Below are positions 33,537 through 46,525 of a stretch of DNA of 64,000 nt, one piece after another. Origin of the DNA: Linum tenue. Lineage: Eukaryota; Streptophyta; Magnoliopsida; Malpighiales; Linaceae. The notes below the pieces were generated by a model. It saw only the letters and a program-made list of their open reading frames with translations. It was not told the DNA's origin and searched no databases. Numbering within the stretch: position 1 is the stretch's first letter; every line of letters begins with the position of its first letter. Both the position numbers and the translations under genes were made by a program. The DNA lies in contig CAMGYJ010000005.1 of assembly GCA_946122785.1 (NCBI GenBank), positions 88,034,547 to 88,098,546 of the forward strand, read 5' to 3'.

Positions 33537-36500
33537 ATGAATTTTGTGTGGATCAATCTAAGGCCAATATTTCCTTGTAGCTCGCACGGAAATTGTGAAA
33601 ATGTTCCTACTGACCAGTCGAGAGGAGTGGGGGCGGTTGATGCAAGACCGCCAGTATTAGACTATGCAAAGATGAAGAGCTTGGGTGGTAGGGACCTTAA
33701 AGGAGATGTGAGTCCGGATGCTGTGGTAGAGTGGTTGAGGGAGATGGAAGATGTGTTTGAGTATCTTTATGCAACCCCGGAGGAAAAAGTACAATATGTT
33801 GTTTTTCTCCTAAAGGGGTACGCGAGGAGCTGGTGGTCCTCAGTCTCTAGAGTTAATGGTGAACGAGTTCAGTTCACCTGGGAGGAGTTCCTGAAGGCTT
33901 TTAAGACAGAGTTTCTTCCCGAAGCTTTTATCAGGGCAAAGAATAATGAATTCGCCAACCTTAAGCAGGAGAACATGACAGTTACTGAGTATACCATCAA
34001 GTTTGTTCGACTACTCTACTTTGAAGATGGGTTGGCGGATACAGAGCATAAGAAGAAGATGAGATACTTGCATGGTCTGCGCCTAGGATTGAAAGAAAAG
34101 ATCCACGGGGTTGATGAAGAGAGCATGGCCACTATCAAGGAGGCAGCACTTAAGTATGAAGCCTATGAAGTTGAGGGTAGAGAGGAAAACAAGGCCAAAG
34201 AAGAGGAGAAGAAGAGGAAGTTTGGAGTGAGTTATGCTGGACCTCGTTACCCAACCAGGAGAGGTCCTAGCAGCTTTGGGAGAACACCGAGTCAATCTAT
34301 GTCGAGAACATCATACAGGGCACCAATTTCCTCAGCCACACAATTTCCATTTTGTCAAGTTTGTCAGAAGAGGCATCTTGGAGAGTGTAGGAGATTTTCT
34401 GGTGTATGCTTTCACTGTGGCCAACCTGGGCACATCATGAGGGATTGCCCGCATTCGAGAGAGATAAGAGCTACACAGTACGAGCCTTCAGTGCAGTTCA
34501 GTAGGGCCCCATTCAGGGGTGGTTACCAGGGAGGCCGTAGTGGATTTCAGAGTGGTCGTGGTGGTTCACAGGGTGGTAGAGATGGTGGTCGAAATCAGCC
34601 ATCAGGAAGTGGTACGCAGGGTACCAGAGCACAGGGAGCACCGAGGGTTTATGCGATGACTCGAGGTGAGGCAGAAGTGGCACCAGAAGTTGTGACTGGT
34701 ATGCTTTCTATCCTTGGCAAGCAATTATATGCTTTGATCGATACTGGTTCCTCTCACTCATTCATGTCATATACGTTTGCACATATGCTACGCTTAGTTC
34801 CAGATAAGCTAGGTTATACCTTATGTGTTAAAACACCTGTGGGAGATACCTTGAAGGTAGACTCAGTTATTAGAAGTTCCTTCATTTGTGTGGAAGGAGC
34901 TTTTCTAGCAGCAGATTTAATTCTGCTACCTTTTGATGAATTTGATGTCATCCTTGGAATGGACTTTCTGGCAACACATGGAGCTGTTGTGGATTGTCAA
35001 AAGAAAGAAGTGTTATTCAACACACCAGATAAAGGTCCTGTTGTATTTCGAGGCATTAAGAAAAAGGAGACTCATGGTTTTCTTTCTGCCTTGGAAGCTT
35101 TTCGATTAATGAAGGAAGGTTGTGAAGCCTTTCTTGCTCAAGTTACTGTTGTAAATGATAAGAAGGTTGAGGATGTAGTGGTGGTAAGGGAGTTTCCTGA
35201 TGTATTCCCCGAAGAACTTCCCGGCCTTCCACTAGAAAGAGAAGTGGAGTTTGATATTGAATTGGTACCTGGCACAACACCAATTTCAATGGCACCATAT
35301 AGAATGGCACCAATTGAGCTTAAGGAGCTTAAAGAACAATTGCAAGAATTGCTAGACAAGGGGTTTATTCGACCTAGCATCTCACCTTGGGGTGCACCGG
35401 TTTTGTTTGTCAAGAAGAAAGATGGCTCCATGAGAATGTGCATTGACTACCGGAGGTTGAATAAGGCGACAGTGAAAAATAGTTATCCCCTTCCAAGAAT
35501 AGATGATTTGTTTGATCAATTGCAGGGTGCATCAGTCTTTTCTAAGATTGATTTGAGGTCTGGATACCATCAATTGAAAGTGGCAGATGGAGCAACCTCA
35601 AAGACAGCTTTTAGAACAAGATATGGGCATTATGAGTTCCTGGTAATGCCTTTTGGACTCACTAATGCGCCAGCGGTATTTATGGCTCTTATGAACAGAG
35701 TTTTTCATGAATATCTTGATAAGTTTGTGATTGTGTTCATAGACGATATTCTCATCTATTCTAAAAGCGAAGAGGAGCACAAAAATCACCTTAGAATTGT
35801 ATTGCAAATTCTAAGGGAGAAACAATTATATGCAAAATTCTCAAAATGTGAGTTTTGGCTGAAGGAGGTAATATTTTTGGGACATGTAATTTCTGGAAGA
35901 GGTGTCGAGGTGGATCCAAAAAAAGTGGAAGCAGTGGTGAGTTGGACTCCACCAAAAGATGTGTCAGAGTTGAGAAGTTTTCTTGGCATGGCGGGTTACT
36001 ATCGGCGGTTTGTAGAAGGACTTTCCAAAATTGCTGCACCATTGACTAAACTGTTGAGGAAGAATACCAAGTATGTTTGGGATGAATCATGTCAAAAGAG
36101 TTTTGATGAGCTGAAGAAGAGATTGACCACAGCACCAGTACTTGCACTACCTTCGAATCAGGGAGAGTTTGTGGTGTATAGTGATGCCTCGTATCAAGGA
36201 TTGGGCTGTGTGTTAATGCAAGATGGAAGAGTTATTGCATATGCCTCTAGGCAATTGCGTCCTCATGAAGTAAATTATCCCACTCATGATTTGGAGTTGG
36301 CAGCGGTGGTATTTGCTCTCAAGATTTGGCGACATTATTTGTATGGTGAGACTTTTAAAATCCTCACTGATCATAAAAGCCTGAAGTATATTATGGATCA
36401 GAAGGATTTAAATAGTCGCCAGAGGAGATGGATTGAACTTCTAAAAGATTATGATTGTACAATTGATTACCATCCAGGTAAAGCTAATGTAGTTGCTGAT

Positions 36501-38057
36501 GCCCTAAGCAGAAAGGGGAAGAAGAATATAAATGATCTGGTTGACTTGAGGGCAATGAATGTTGATTTGGAAGTGGATGGTGTAACAGGGTTACTAGCTC
36601 GGTTGAACATTCGACCTTTGTTGCATGACAAAATTCGTGAGAAGCAGAAGCAGGACCCAGAGTTGAAAAAAATAATTCAAGACATCGAGGAAGGAAAAGA
36701 AAGCCCATTTGAAATGGTAGATGACATGTTGAAGATGAATGGAAGAGCATGTGTTCCTAATGTTGATAACTTGAGAAAAGAGATCCTAGATGAAGCTCAT
36801 TCTTCTGCTTATGCTATGCACCCAGGAGCAACTAAAATGTATCACACAATCAAACCATATTTTTGGTGGCGTGGGATGAAAAAGGAAGCGGCTGAACATG
36901 TTTTCACATGTCTGGTATGTCAGAAAGTTAAGGCAGAATATCAAGCTCCTGTAGGGAAACTGCAACCACTTCCAATTCCAGAATGGAAGTGGGAAAGAAT
37001 TACAATGGATTTTGTATATGGTCTCCCATCATCAAGAGGAAAAGATGCAGTATGGGTTATTGTGGACCGACTGACCAAATCGGCTCACTTTTTACCCATT
37101 AGATGGAAACCATCACTAGAGACTTTGTCTCAACTATATATTAAGGAGATCGTTAGATTGCATGGTGTGCCAATTTCTATTGTCTCTGATCGGGACCCGA
37201 GCTTCACATCTCTGTTTTGGCAAAGTTTACATGATGCCTTAGGAACTAAACTGCATTTTACTTCAGCTTATCATCCTCAAACAGATGGGCAGAGTGAACG
37301 AACCATCCTTACCTTAGAGGAGTTACTTCGATCATGTGTAATGCAATGGGAGGAATCATGGATTGACCATTTGCCCTTAATTGAGTTTGCTTACAACAAC
37401 CAGTACCATAGTAGCTTGGGTGTTCCACCATATGAAGCACTTTATGGGAGGAAGTGTAGAACACCATTATGTTGGGATGTAGAAGGAGCAAGGCAAATCT
37501 CAGGGCCAGAGATAGTTCAGATCACAGTTGATAAGGTCAAGGAAATCAGGGAGCGTATGAGGGTGGCTCAAGATCGGCAGAAAGTTTATGTCGACACGAA
37601 TAGGCGTGAAGTTAATTTCGAAGTGGGTGAGAAAGTATTTCTCAAAGTGTCACCCTGGAAAGGCGTAATGAGATTTGGTAAGAAAGGGAAACTTGCACCT
37701 CGGTATATTGGACCCTATGAAATCACAGAGAAGATTGGACCAGTGGCATATAAACTAGCATTGCCTCCAGAGCTATCCCAAATCCACAATGTATTTCATG
37801 TTAGTATGCTGAAGAGGTACAAAGTGGATCCTTCCCATGTTATACAACCAGAGGAGATCGAGTTGGGTCCAGATTTGACATTTGAAGAGGTTCCAGTTGA
37901 GATTGTTGATTATCAGATTAAGAATCTTCGTAGGAAGGAAATTCCAATGTTGAAAGTGGTGTGGAGAAATCAAGATAGTGAGAGTGCTACATGGGAAACT
38001 GAAGCAAGTATGCGAGAGAAGTACCCTGAGTTGGTAGCAAACTACTTTACAGGTTAA
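33537..38057 (+). CDS. Intact gag-pol polyprotein of a Tekay-like Ty3/gypsy chromovirus
   Basis: A 1,506-codon uninterrupted frame encodes the full set of retrotransposition proteins. In order: capsid (about residues 50-200), zinc knuckle [14 protein letters not shown] (291-304), protease with DTG at 402-404, RT with FIDDIL (Asp 736-737), RNase H with YSDAS (Asp 883), integrase HHCC (HPG near 1095, CLVC 1125-1128), and the integrase triad Asp1158, Asp1218 and Glu1254 (35-residue spacing). The C-terminal region has [15 protein letters not shown] and KVVWRN...ATWE, the Tekay chromodomain-type end. All catalytic residues I can check are present. The ATG at 33,537 is the first in frame; a more downstream start is possible. 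The 5' LTR is truncated and lacks its promoter, so expression would need an outside promoter. Confidence 0.93.
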   Translation: MNFVWINLRPIFPCSSHGNCENVPTDQSRGVGAVDARPPVLDYAKMKSLGGRDLKGDVSPDAVVEWLREMEDVFEYLYATPEEKVQYVVFLLKGYARSWWSSVSRVNGERVQFTWEEFLKAFKTEFLPEAFIRAKNNEFANLKQENMTVTEYTIKFVRLLYFEDGLADTEHKKKMRYLHGLRLGLKEKIHGVDEESMATIKEAALKYEAYEVEGREENKAKEEEKKRKFGVSYAGPRYPTRRGPSSFGRTPSQSMSRTSYRAPISSATQFPFCQVCQKRHLGECRRFSGVCFHCGQPGHIMRDCPHSREIRATQYEPSVQFSRAPFRGGYQGGRSGFQSGRGGSQGGRDGGRNQPSGSGTQGTRAQGAPRVYAMTRGEAEVAPEVVTGMLSILGKQLYALIDTGSSHSFMSYTFAHMLRLVPDKLGYTLCVKTPVGDTLKVDSVIRSSFICVEGAFLAADLILLPFDEFDVILGMDFLATHGAVVDCQKKEVLFNTPDKGPVVFRGIKKKETHGFLSALEAFRLMKEGCEAFLAQVTVVNDKKVEDVVVVREFPDVFPEELPGLPLEREVEFDIELVPGTTPISMAPYRMAPIELKELKEQLQELLDKGFIRPSISPWGAPVLFVKKKDGSMRMCIDYRRLNKATVKNSYPLPRIDDLFDQLQGASVFSKIDLRSGYHQLKVADGATSKTAFRTRYGHYEFLVMPFGLTNAPAVFMALMNRVFHEYLDKFVIVFIDDILIYSKSEEEHKNHLRIVLQILREKQLYAKFSKCEFWLKEVIFLGHVISGRGVEVDPKKVEAVVSWTPPKDVSELRSFLGMAGYYRRFVEGLSKIAAPLTKLLRKNTKYVWDESCQKSFDELKKRLTTAPVLALPSNQGEFVVYSDASYQGLGCVLMQDGRVIAYASRQLRPHEVNYPTHDLELAAVVFALKIWRHYLYGETFKILTDHKSLKYIMDQKDLNSRQRRWIELLKDYDCTIDYHPGKANVVADALSRKGKKNINDLVDLRAMNVDLEVDGVTGLLARLNIRPLLHDKIREKQKQDPELKKIIQDIEEGKESPFEMVDDMLKMNGRACVPNVDNLRKEILDEAHSSAYAMHPGATKMYHTIKPYFWWRGMKKEAAEHVFTCLVCQKVKAEYQAPVGKLQPLPIPEWKWERITMDFVYGLPSSRGKDAVWVIVDRLTKSAHFLPIRWKPSLETLSQLYIKEIVRLHGVPISIVSDRDPSFTSLFWQSLHDALGTKLHFTSAYHPQTDGQSERTILTLEELLRSCVMQWEESWIDHLPLIEFAYNNQYHSSLGVPPYEALYGRKCRTPLCWDVEGARQISGPEIVQITVDKVKEIRERMRVAQDRQKVYVDTNRREVNFEVGEKVFLKVSPWKGVMRFGKKGKLAPRYIGPYEITEKIGPVAYKLALPPELSQIHNVFHVSMLKRYKVDPSHVIQPEEIELGPDLTFEEVPVEIVDYQIKNLRRKEIPMLKVVWRNQDSESATWETEASMREKYPELVANYFTG

Positions 38058-38294
38058 CAATCTTGCTTAGTCAGTTATGTTTTGAATTTGCTGATGTGTT
38101 TTGTTGTGATAGCCCAGTGTAGGTTTTTGAAACCTTATATTGGGAACTTGAGGTGTTATGTGTTTAGTTATGTACTTCAGATCTCCTAACCTAAGAGCTA
38201 GGTAGTAACAATATATGTGATAGTGTCTGTCAGGAGGAGAACGAGCGGATGCGTAGTATCAACTCAAGGTTAGATTTCGGGGACGAAATCTTTT

Positions 38295-38305
38295 AAGGAG
38301 GGGAG
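38295..38305 (+). other. Polypurine tract of the young Tekay-like element
   Basis: AAGGAGGGGAG, four bases before the 3' LTR start TGTAACACCCC. Confidence 0.85.
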
Positions 38306-38308
38306 AAT

Positions 38309-40560
38309 TGTAACACCCCGTTTCGACTAATATCGTATTACTGCCACTAGAAAATTTCACGATTTAAAATCGATCATTTTGGCCGTATTTCGACGAAAAT
38401 CGGATTATCGATCGATCGGATAAGTATACGTATTAATTATATATATATACCTGTCCATTTAATTCCCCACCACCTGTCCATTTTCTTTCCCCATCACCAT
38501 CGTTTTCTCATTTCCATCCGAGAGAAGCAGAGAAACAGAGAGCGTACAGGGGAGCTCGGGAAGAATTTCCAAAGCTCAATTCTTGAGCCCTAGTGATCCA
38601 AAAATCCCGTAAGTAATGCCTAATTCATCTATACATCGTGATTTATCGATTTAGAGCTTTAAAACGAGTTTTTGGTTCAGGAATTTCTTGAATTCCCGAT
38701 AAGCCAAATTAGGGTTTCGGAGTATCCGGAAGCCGGATTGAGCCCAAATTTCATATACGAGCTTCCTGCAGCGAGGTAATCAATCCTCTAGTTCTAATCC
38801 CTGAATTTCGGCTATTATTTAGGTCGGAGCCGGGATCGCTGAATTTAGCTCCGGCCAGGGTTTGATGTGTTTTTATCGAGAATTTGACCCGGAGCCTAGA
38901 ACTAATATTGACGGGGATACTGCAGGGGATATTAGGACGGTCTCGGATTTTAATTCGGGGTTCCTTCCTGAAATTGACGTTTTAGTACGGGAAGGTTAAA
39001 CCGGTGTTTGAACGACCTGAACTGGTGAGGGATAGGCACGGCATACCGGGTTTGTCGTATCACGATAATTATGTTGATGCTTAGAATTGACCTAGGTGAA
39101 CTAGAATGGCAGGATTAGGGGTGTATGAACTTTTGTGCTATATGTTGAACCCTAGATTGCTGTATGATATTATTGACTTGCCCTAATCGATATGAACCTT
39201 GTTTATGCTGATGATTTCGTATATGTTGCAAATTGTGGGCTTGACGGTTGATATGCCTTATGATGGTTCGAAAAGGTGATTGCGTATGATTTTTCATGAT
39301 TGTTGTATTTGGATGCACATGTGGGAAAATATATTTTCCCTGGTGATATTATAATGTTTAAGGAGGATGACTTGCACGAGGGTTTATCCCGAGGAAATGC
39401 AATTATATGACTCCTGATTTACCTATGTTGAGCCAATTATGGTCAGGTCAAGTACATGTACAAGTAACGAATTATGATTAAGCAAGATGAGATATGAATC
39501 ATGTATAAGGATACCAAATATGAGAGTTGTGGTCTCACGGTCAACTACATAGTAATTAGGGCTCCCTATGCTATTACTCTATTATGATATGTATGATAGT
39601 CACACCTCTCATGTGGTGGTGACTGAAGATTTCTTACGAGATATGACCACACCCAGAGCGGTGTCGGGGTATGACTACACCCATAGTGGTGTGGGGTATG
39701 TATGACCACATCCGACGGGATGTTGGGGTATGTATTACTACATCCGACGGGATGTGGGGTATGTTTCCCGGGAGAGTTATTAGCATGGGAGTAGCCAGGC
39801 GCCTATAAGTAAAACATGATAAGATGCATATGCATAAGTCAATGTGGTTGAGTCTTTTGCCTATTGGGATGTCGGATGCCTGAGGTCTGATCCTAGTGCT
39901 TTGGCTTGTTTGCTAGATGTATGGTAGGGGTATGCTCTATTATGAACTCACGATGCTATGATTATCTCACTCAGCTATGAGCTGACCCTCTTTTATTCTT
40001 TTTCTCTGCTTATGCTATGTGTAAGCAGATCATCAGCAGCAGCAGTAGATAGGTGTTAGGTGGGAGAGGAGCTAGAGTTGAAGTCAAGATGAGGTATGGT
40101 CTTCAACTATTCTGTGCTTGGACTACTACTCGGGATTTTGGCCAGTGATCCACACCTTTTTGTAAAATGTTTTGAGAACGTTTTTCATGTGCATACTAGC
40201 TTCTGATGTAGTGTGATATATCCACAGGTGTGGAAAGTTGATGATATGTGTATATTTGTGTAATTATGTAAGTTGTGACTATTATGGCATGTATCAGTAT
40301 AGTATGCAGTTGTGTAACATGAAACTGTGACTATGGCTATGAAAAGCCAATGCGTATGGCAGTGAGTGTATATGCTTGTCTATGAATGCATGGATTTTAG
40401 ATGAATTATTTTGCAGGATTAGATGGAAGAACTGTTAGCCCATTACGCGAGTATTTCATGTCGAAATTTTATTTGGGTAAATTTTGATAATTAGTGTAAC
40501 ACCCGAGATAAATTCCGCTGCAATTGTATGAACAATATGAATAGGCAAAACGTATAGGGT
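38309..40560 (+). repeat. 3' LTR of the young Tekay-like element, lacking its last bases
   Basis: It begins TGTAACACCCCG after the polypurine tract. A TATATATATA box lies near 38,438-38,449. From 38,516 it matches the 5' LTR at about 99.5%. It stops at CGTATAGGGT, 11-12 bases before the end seen in the 5' LTR, and runs directly into LTR-X sequence. Confidence 0.9.
38438..38449 (+). promoter_or_regulatory. TATA region of the Tekay LTR
   Basis: An alternating TA run about 130 bases into the LTR. It is the only strong TATA in the first 400 bases and is absent from the truncated 5' LTR. Confidence 0.5.
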
Positions 40561-41990
40561 CACAAGCGGCAAAGACGAGCTGAAGATCGTAGCCCGGAAG
40601 ATAAAGATCGCGACCACGATCTTGGAGGCTCCGGGCACGAACTTCGCAAGGAGGGAGCCTTGAAGAAGTACAGAGTTTCCCCAGTCGTATCACGGGCAAC
40701 GTAACGTTCATTTTGCCCGCGAGATAGATCACGACCGTGACCGCGAAGTCAGCCGGCGATCTTCCCCCTTCAGAAGGCAATGACGACATCGTCTTGAGAT
40801 CGCGGCCTATCCTCAGAAGATTCTCCCACGATCTCCTAGCCTCAGGCCGCGAACTTCCCCGAGTCCAGAATGCCTATAAATAGAAGACCCTTTTCCCCAT
40901 TTTAAGAGAGTTGATCTTGAGACAAATGTTATGGTTCTAGAGAGAGAGAAGAGAGAGAAGCCAAAGGAAGGAGAAGAGAAGGAGAAGAAGGAGGAGCTAA
41001 GAGCAAGGGGATCTTCCCTAACTTCAAGTCTTCTTCTATTTCTACCATGTATCTTCTTCCCTCCTTTATGGAGTAGTCCTCTAAGGTACTAGGGTTCTAA
41101 ACCCCAAACCCTAGTGTTAGGGTTCTTTGTATATATAGATGTTTTAGGGTTTGAATGAATGAATGTGTTTGCCTAGTTGATTTAATGCCACTCTTTCCTA
41201 AATGATGCCGCTTGGGCAATTGGCCCCAATCTTCCCTCTTAGCCTTCTTTATGCTACCGTGATGGGTATGAAGTTCTTGGGTTAGACGGGTATGCGCCAT
41301 CTGGCGAGTTTTGGTTAGATTTGTGTGAATGGGGGCCTATAGTGGTTGAGGAGACCGTACCCCTCCTATAGGTGGCTTTCCTAGGTGAAACTCGGGAAGG
41401 TGGATAGTGTCCATTGAAATGAGCCATATAATTAATGCCCCATATATAATAGCCTAGATCGAGGTGACTGGAACATGGGTTTAGGGGAGGTGTACTCGAA
41501 GGTGTGTGGATACAACAAAGGCCCACGGAAAAGAGCTTACTCACCACATTCGACGACCCTGGATATCTCTAATGCATAGTGACCCTAAGCTAGGGGGAGG
41601 ATTAGTCCCCGAAGTACCTGCTATTAGCTTTGATCAATCCTTAGACTAGAGTTTCCTCATATCCTCCACTCAATACCTCAAAAACAGATTATCTAATTAG
41701 CAACTAGGTGGGAAGTAAGCTAGGGTACCGGGACTCGGGTAGAATACGACCTTGATTACCACTATACGACAATGTCGTTCTAGGTTAAACTTGGCCTAGG
41801 ATTGGGTAGTTGTGGATATGTGCAAACCTCTGATAAAAACATGCACGCATTGAAGTGATCAATTCACAAGTGTAGGTCTTTGTCTTCCTAGTGGTTTTCA
41901 CAATGATAAAGCACGTAAGACAGAGAGGAATACGATTAAGAGTTATAGGTACGATAGTTAAATAATATAAGTACAAATACTACTAGTACT
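40561..41990 (+). repeat. LTR-X copy B, sense orientation, 5'-truncated
   Basis: It starts at CACAAGCGGCAAAG, which corresponds to a point about 170 bases inside copies A and C. It has a GATCGCGRCC/CGATCTT word array at 40,580-40,860, then TATAAATAG at 40,874, an AG-rich leader and the long downstream part shared with copy A. The right border is uncertain. Confidence 0.65.
40874..40882 (+). promoter_or_regulatory. TATA box of LTR-X copy B
   Basis: TATAAATAG directly downstream of the word array and upstream of a purine-rich leader. The equivalent on the - strand of copy C is near 44,860. Confidence 0.6.
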
Positions 41991-42360
41991 AGAATATTTA
42001 AAGTATGAAAAATGAAAAACGAAAATAAAGCGATAATTAAACATTGTTTTAATTAAAATAAAGAAAAGCAAAGAAAAAGGAAAGATAGAAGGTAGGTCCT
42101 AGATGCCCAATACTCAATCCTCCTCGGAGATGTCATTGAGATGACCATTGTATTCCGAGATAAGGTGGTCGCCCTCAGACGAAGGTGACAAAAGAAAATC
42201 ATGCTCAATTTTGCTTGGGTCCATATGCATTTTTCTCATTATCATGTGAACTGCCCCCAAGAGATGACTCCTAGACTTCCTCTCCCACCTAAAAAGAAAA
42301 CAAACTTCCTTTTGATCCTCAAAAAGCTTGGAGTTCTGCTCAATGAGTATGGTATTAGGC
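41990..42360. other. Junk between opposing LTR-X copies
   Basis: A-rich sequence, then about 200 bases of unassigned DNA. No frame or repeat is recognised. It may be internal sequence of an LTR-X element. Confidence 0.35.
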
Positions 42361-42815
42361 TTAATAAGAGTGGCTAAGGGTTACTATGCATGCTTAAATT
42401 CTTTGGGTTATCGAATGTGGTGAGTGAGCTCTTTTCCATGGGCTTTCATGGTTATCCACACACCTCCGAGTACACCTCCCCTAAATCCATATATAGTCAC
42501 CTCGATCTAGGCTATTGTATCTGGGGCATTAATCTTATGGCTCATTTCAAAGGAAACTATCAACCGTCCACACCGTGGTTTTATCCCTGGTTCTATCTAG
42601 GAAGGCTAACCTACGACAGGGGTTCGGTCGTCTCGACCATCATAGGTTCCTATTCATACATCTATCTTGATTTGCTTGATGACGCATACCCGTCTAACCG
42701 CAGTGTAGAAGCATAAAGTAGAAAAATAGAGAAGAATAGGGTGACTTACCCAAATACAATCAAAGATAGAATAGCAATAGAATCAACTAGATATACACAT
42801 TCATTCATTCAAACC
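42361..42815 (-). repeat. LTR-X copy D (left half of a split LTR)
   Basis: It matches copy A at 29,600-30,000 closely, from CTAAGGGTTACTATG to TCATTCAAACCC. It then breaks at a foreign LTR. Copy C at 44,751-45,416 continues the same orientation, so D and C are probably one LTR split by an insertion. Confidence 0.65.
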
Positions 42816-44750
42816 CATCTCTTTAATATTCCATCTTGTTATTTTCCTAGAGCTACAGCAATAAGCTTCGCCATCCATCAATCCAAACCCCACCCTTGTC
42901 ATGCGTCTCTATCACTCACCAAGAAAGCCGCGATTTATTTTCCCACCGCTTGCGTGCTGCTTATTCCCTTCGCTTGCGTTGGAGGGCGGTATTTAATTGA
43001 ATTCCACACGCACGACAGCAGCGGGGGAGAAAGAAGGAAGAAAAAGGGAAAAAAGAAGAAGAAGAAGAAGAAGAAGAAAGGCAGCGCCCGCTCTCCACTG
43101 TCGACCCCGATCCCATCCCTTTCGTAGTTCTATGTAGGGATCACGAACCCCTTCGTGATTTCTAAACTCGATTAATCGATAGTCTAATCCGAAACTTGTA
43201 TTTTATTACAGGCTTTTAGTGACAGATTTTGGGTGGTCACTAAAGCTGCTGGGAATTTGCAGAAACTTATTTTGGATGTTTTAAATTGTATCGAGCCACT
43301 TAGGGTGTTTGTTCCTAGGTTTAACAAATTTATAAATTTAGGGTGGTCTAGGAGATGGCTGTAATTTAATTTGGGGATTTTTGAAGATGTATTTCTATTT
43401 TTAGAAACTGTTCAAATGTTTATTTAATTTAAATAAAAATATTACTGAGGTGATTTTAAGGGTTTGATAATTTTAAAGGGTATAGGTGCTCATGATTGAT
43501 ATATAAAAATCAAAGGTTCAAGTTAGGTGAAAAATTCATCAAAGACAAAAATAATTAGAAAAATGGTCGATTTTGAAAGGATTATTTCTAGAATATTTTT
43601 AAAGGGGGTTGAGGGACCTTTGGAGCGAGGCTCGAGGTCAGAATTTTGAGAAGATGGTGTTCTAGTGATTCAAAAGGGGTTTTAAATCGAGAAAGGTAAT
43701 CTAAGAAAATGGATTCTTATTAATAGGTTTCCCCAAGATAATCCGGCTAAGGAGGGGTTTCATCAAGGAAGGAATCGATGAGTCATCTTTTTGAGGTGAG
43801 TGTAAAGGGGGTAAAATCTCAGTCGTAGGTCTTTTAGTTTATGCTTCTCGTTCAATTTATTAATTAGTTAATTTTGAGTAATGCGCGATATGTGTGTGAG
43901 GCATCCCACCGCCTTTAAGGGTGGAGGCACGCGTTGTGCTATGTATGAATGTATGGATGTATGATTGTAATAGTTGGTTAGTGGTAAGATAAACCCCCGG
44001 GCGGTTGGGTCACTACTAGACGGCAAGACGTAACGCAGTAGTTGACGGGCATGGACCGGACGGAGAGACGTAACGCAGTGCCATTGCTGAGTTTGGGTAT
44101 GCAACCGGACGGTGAGATGTAACGCGGTTGGCATACTAGGGTAGGGACACCGGACGGCGAGACGTAACGCGGTGGTTCCTAGTGTTGGTGTCTATGGATT
44201 AAGAATATAAGTAAGGAAATTCTAAAGATAAGATAGGAGTAGAGATCTATTATAGACTGTTTGATAACAAAGTATAAAGGATGAAAGCGAGAACGACTTT
44301 TGTCTAAGTCAAGAACCCGAATAATGTGTTTAGTAGGGAGTTTCTTAGGGCGAAGACCTTAGGAAGTAACGACGAGACTGACCCCTTCTCACTCACCAGG
44401 TGCAGAGAGGGGAAGAGGACGCATCCATCAAGTGGAGGTTACTCGAGGAGAGCAGTCGCGACAAACCTAAAGATGTCAACTGGATCTGGGTAACAAGATG
44501 GAACCTCCCATTATATCTGTCTTTAGTTTCATGTCTTAATGAGTATACTGGGAAACTCAAGGATTGTGTTTTATGTTTTGTTGCTCTGATTGAGGTCGTC
44601 CAAGTGTTTAGGGCATTTCACTTGAAAATCTTAAACATTGTTGTTGTTGATTTTTGGTTTTGACCTGTAAACTTGTTTTGGGTTGCTCTGGAGTAACCGG
44701 TTTGTGGTTTGAGTTATGGTTTGATTTTCAAAAAGGATCGGGTCGTTTCA
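42816..44750 (+). repeat. Solo or truncated LTR with GACGTAACGC units
   Basis: It ends GGGTCGTTTCA, a common plant LTR end. Four units of the type GGACGGYGAGAYGTAACGC lie at 44,019, 44,058, 44,107 and 44,153. A (GAA)n run lies near 43,050. The left end is not the expected TGAAACGACCC, so the LTR is truncated. Frames inside it are low-complexity. Confidence 0.55.
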
Positions 44751-45416
44751 CTCCCTCTCTTCTATCTCATTCTCCTTCTTCTCCTTCCTTCAGCTTCTCT
44801 CTCTAAAACCAGAAATTTCTCTCAAAATCAACTCTTCTTAAAAGGGAAAGGGGTCTTCTATTTATAGGCAATCTGGGGACGGAAAAATTCACGGCCAGAA
44901 GCACAGAGATCACGGTCGTAATCTTTTGAAGTGAGGCCGCAATCTTGGAACGATGTCATCATGGCCTTTGGAAAAAAGGAGATCGGGGGATGACTTTGCG
45001 GTAGCGATCCACGAGTCGCGGTCTGATAACGCTGTGGCCGTGATTTGACAAGGCAAAGTCTCTACTTCTCCCTGGCTCCTTCCTTGCGAAGTTCGCGTCC
45101 TGTGCCCTCCAATCCGAGACTGCGATCTGGGGCTTCCGAGCCGCAATTTTTGGATTGAGTTCGCGGTCTATGTTTTCGGTCGTGATCTTCAGCTTGTAGG
45201 CCACGATCTTGAGCTTCCTGGCCCTTTGCTACACTTGTGACCTTGTTTTGTACCTAATTCGCATATATCGTCTAATACACCCTAAAATCACATAGAATTC
45301 ATATAGGAACGAAATAGGGATGTAATCGACGATGTTCAAGTAAATATGCACATGAATAGGCACAAAAAAAAAAACCTTGATATGAGGGTTAAATAACACT
45401 AATTTACGTGTTATTA
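44751..45416 (-). repeat. LTR-X copy C
   Basis: It matches copy B (reverse complement) and the outer part of copy A, with the TATA region TCTATTTATAGG near 44,857-44,868 and a GCGGTC/GATCTT word array at 44,890-45,210. It ends near a degenerate TGATAG start. Confidence 0.65.
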
Positions 45417-45420
45417 AAAT

Positions 45421-46460
45421 CCCTACAACAACTAAAACATCCACTATCATATCATCATTGTATCACTATATAATCACAACATATAGAGGTATGAAACCAC
45501 TACACAATCTCATGATAAATCATTGTATGAACATGTCATAGCCAAAACCAACACATGAACACATCATCTACACGCACAGTCGGCTTAACACATCATAGGA
45601 AACATCAATTAGATACATCATAAGCAATCATATTCTACTAAGACTCAATCACATGCACAATTAGGTAAGTTATGTACGTTTTACTTTTAATGCCAAGTTA
45701 TACGCTCCCCGATATCTCGTGAACTCGTAATCTCGTAGGCACGAAGTGCCAAATCTCTTAAACTTGTGGGCACAAAGTGCCATATCTCATGAACTCATAA
45801 ACTCATGGGCACGAAGTGCCATATATCGTGAACTCATAGCCAGGCCTGGCGTTACTCCTTATAGGGAGTTATCTTATAACTCTTTTATTCTCTTTTTCTT
45901 TTCATGAGTTCATAACAAGGCACCATTATGTTTTTATTAGGTGACCACATAGTTCATGAGTTAGACAATACTCATACAATCCATCTCGTCATAAGCCCGT
46001 AGGCACACATATCATATCATATCATATCATATGCTCATCGATGCCATACACAATAATCTCAAAAGCACATCAACACATTTTTCACATAGCTCTTCATCAA
46101 TACACGTTGATGATGGCAAACTCATACATATCCACATCACATTTCAATCCTCATCATAGAAGCATATATTCATTCATAGCTCATTCATTGATCTATCACA
46201 AGTCCATGTATCCGGGCCACTTCATGACCCGAATACCATGCCAATACTATAATATATATTAGGTGAAGAATTGCTCACAACTCCTATACACCCTTGCCCT
46301 TCTCCACAACTCTGACTTGCCCATTACCTTTATACACCATATAAATACGTTTAATACACATAGTTCCTTAAACAATCAATTCACTCTACTAAATTGAAAA
46401 TATTAACAAACTAAATCATGTTTATTATTAGTCACTCAACATCCAAGATATCCCCCCCCC
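45421..46460. repeat. LTR-like debris with GGCACGAAGTGCC units
   Basis: About 1 kb resembling the body of a - strand Tekay-type LTR. At 45,711-45,850 three and a half units of 31-40 bases each end in the palindrome GGCACGAAGTGCC. A pentanucleotide (ATATC)n run lies at 46,007-46,032 and a poly-C run at 46,453. No gene is present. Confidence 0.45.
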
Positions 46461-46525
46461 CCTCACTAATGTCCTCATTGAGTGAAAGAAACTGAGAAAT
46501 TGTCCAACTCTCCACTCTTCCCCAT

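Noticed and set aside
35138..35443. 101-codon antisense frame within gag-pol
   Set aside because: A shadow of the intact + strand polyprotein. Codon pattern and conservation belong to the + strand.
42741..43127. 128-codon frame on the + strand
   Set aside because: It crosses the junction of two LTRs and ends in a (GAA)n run. It is a chance frame.
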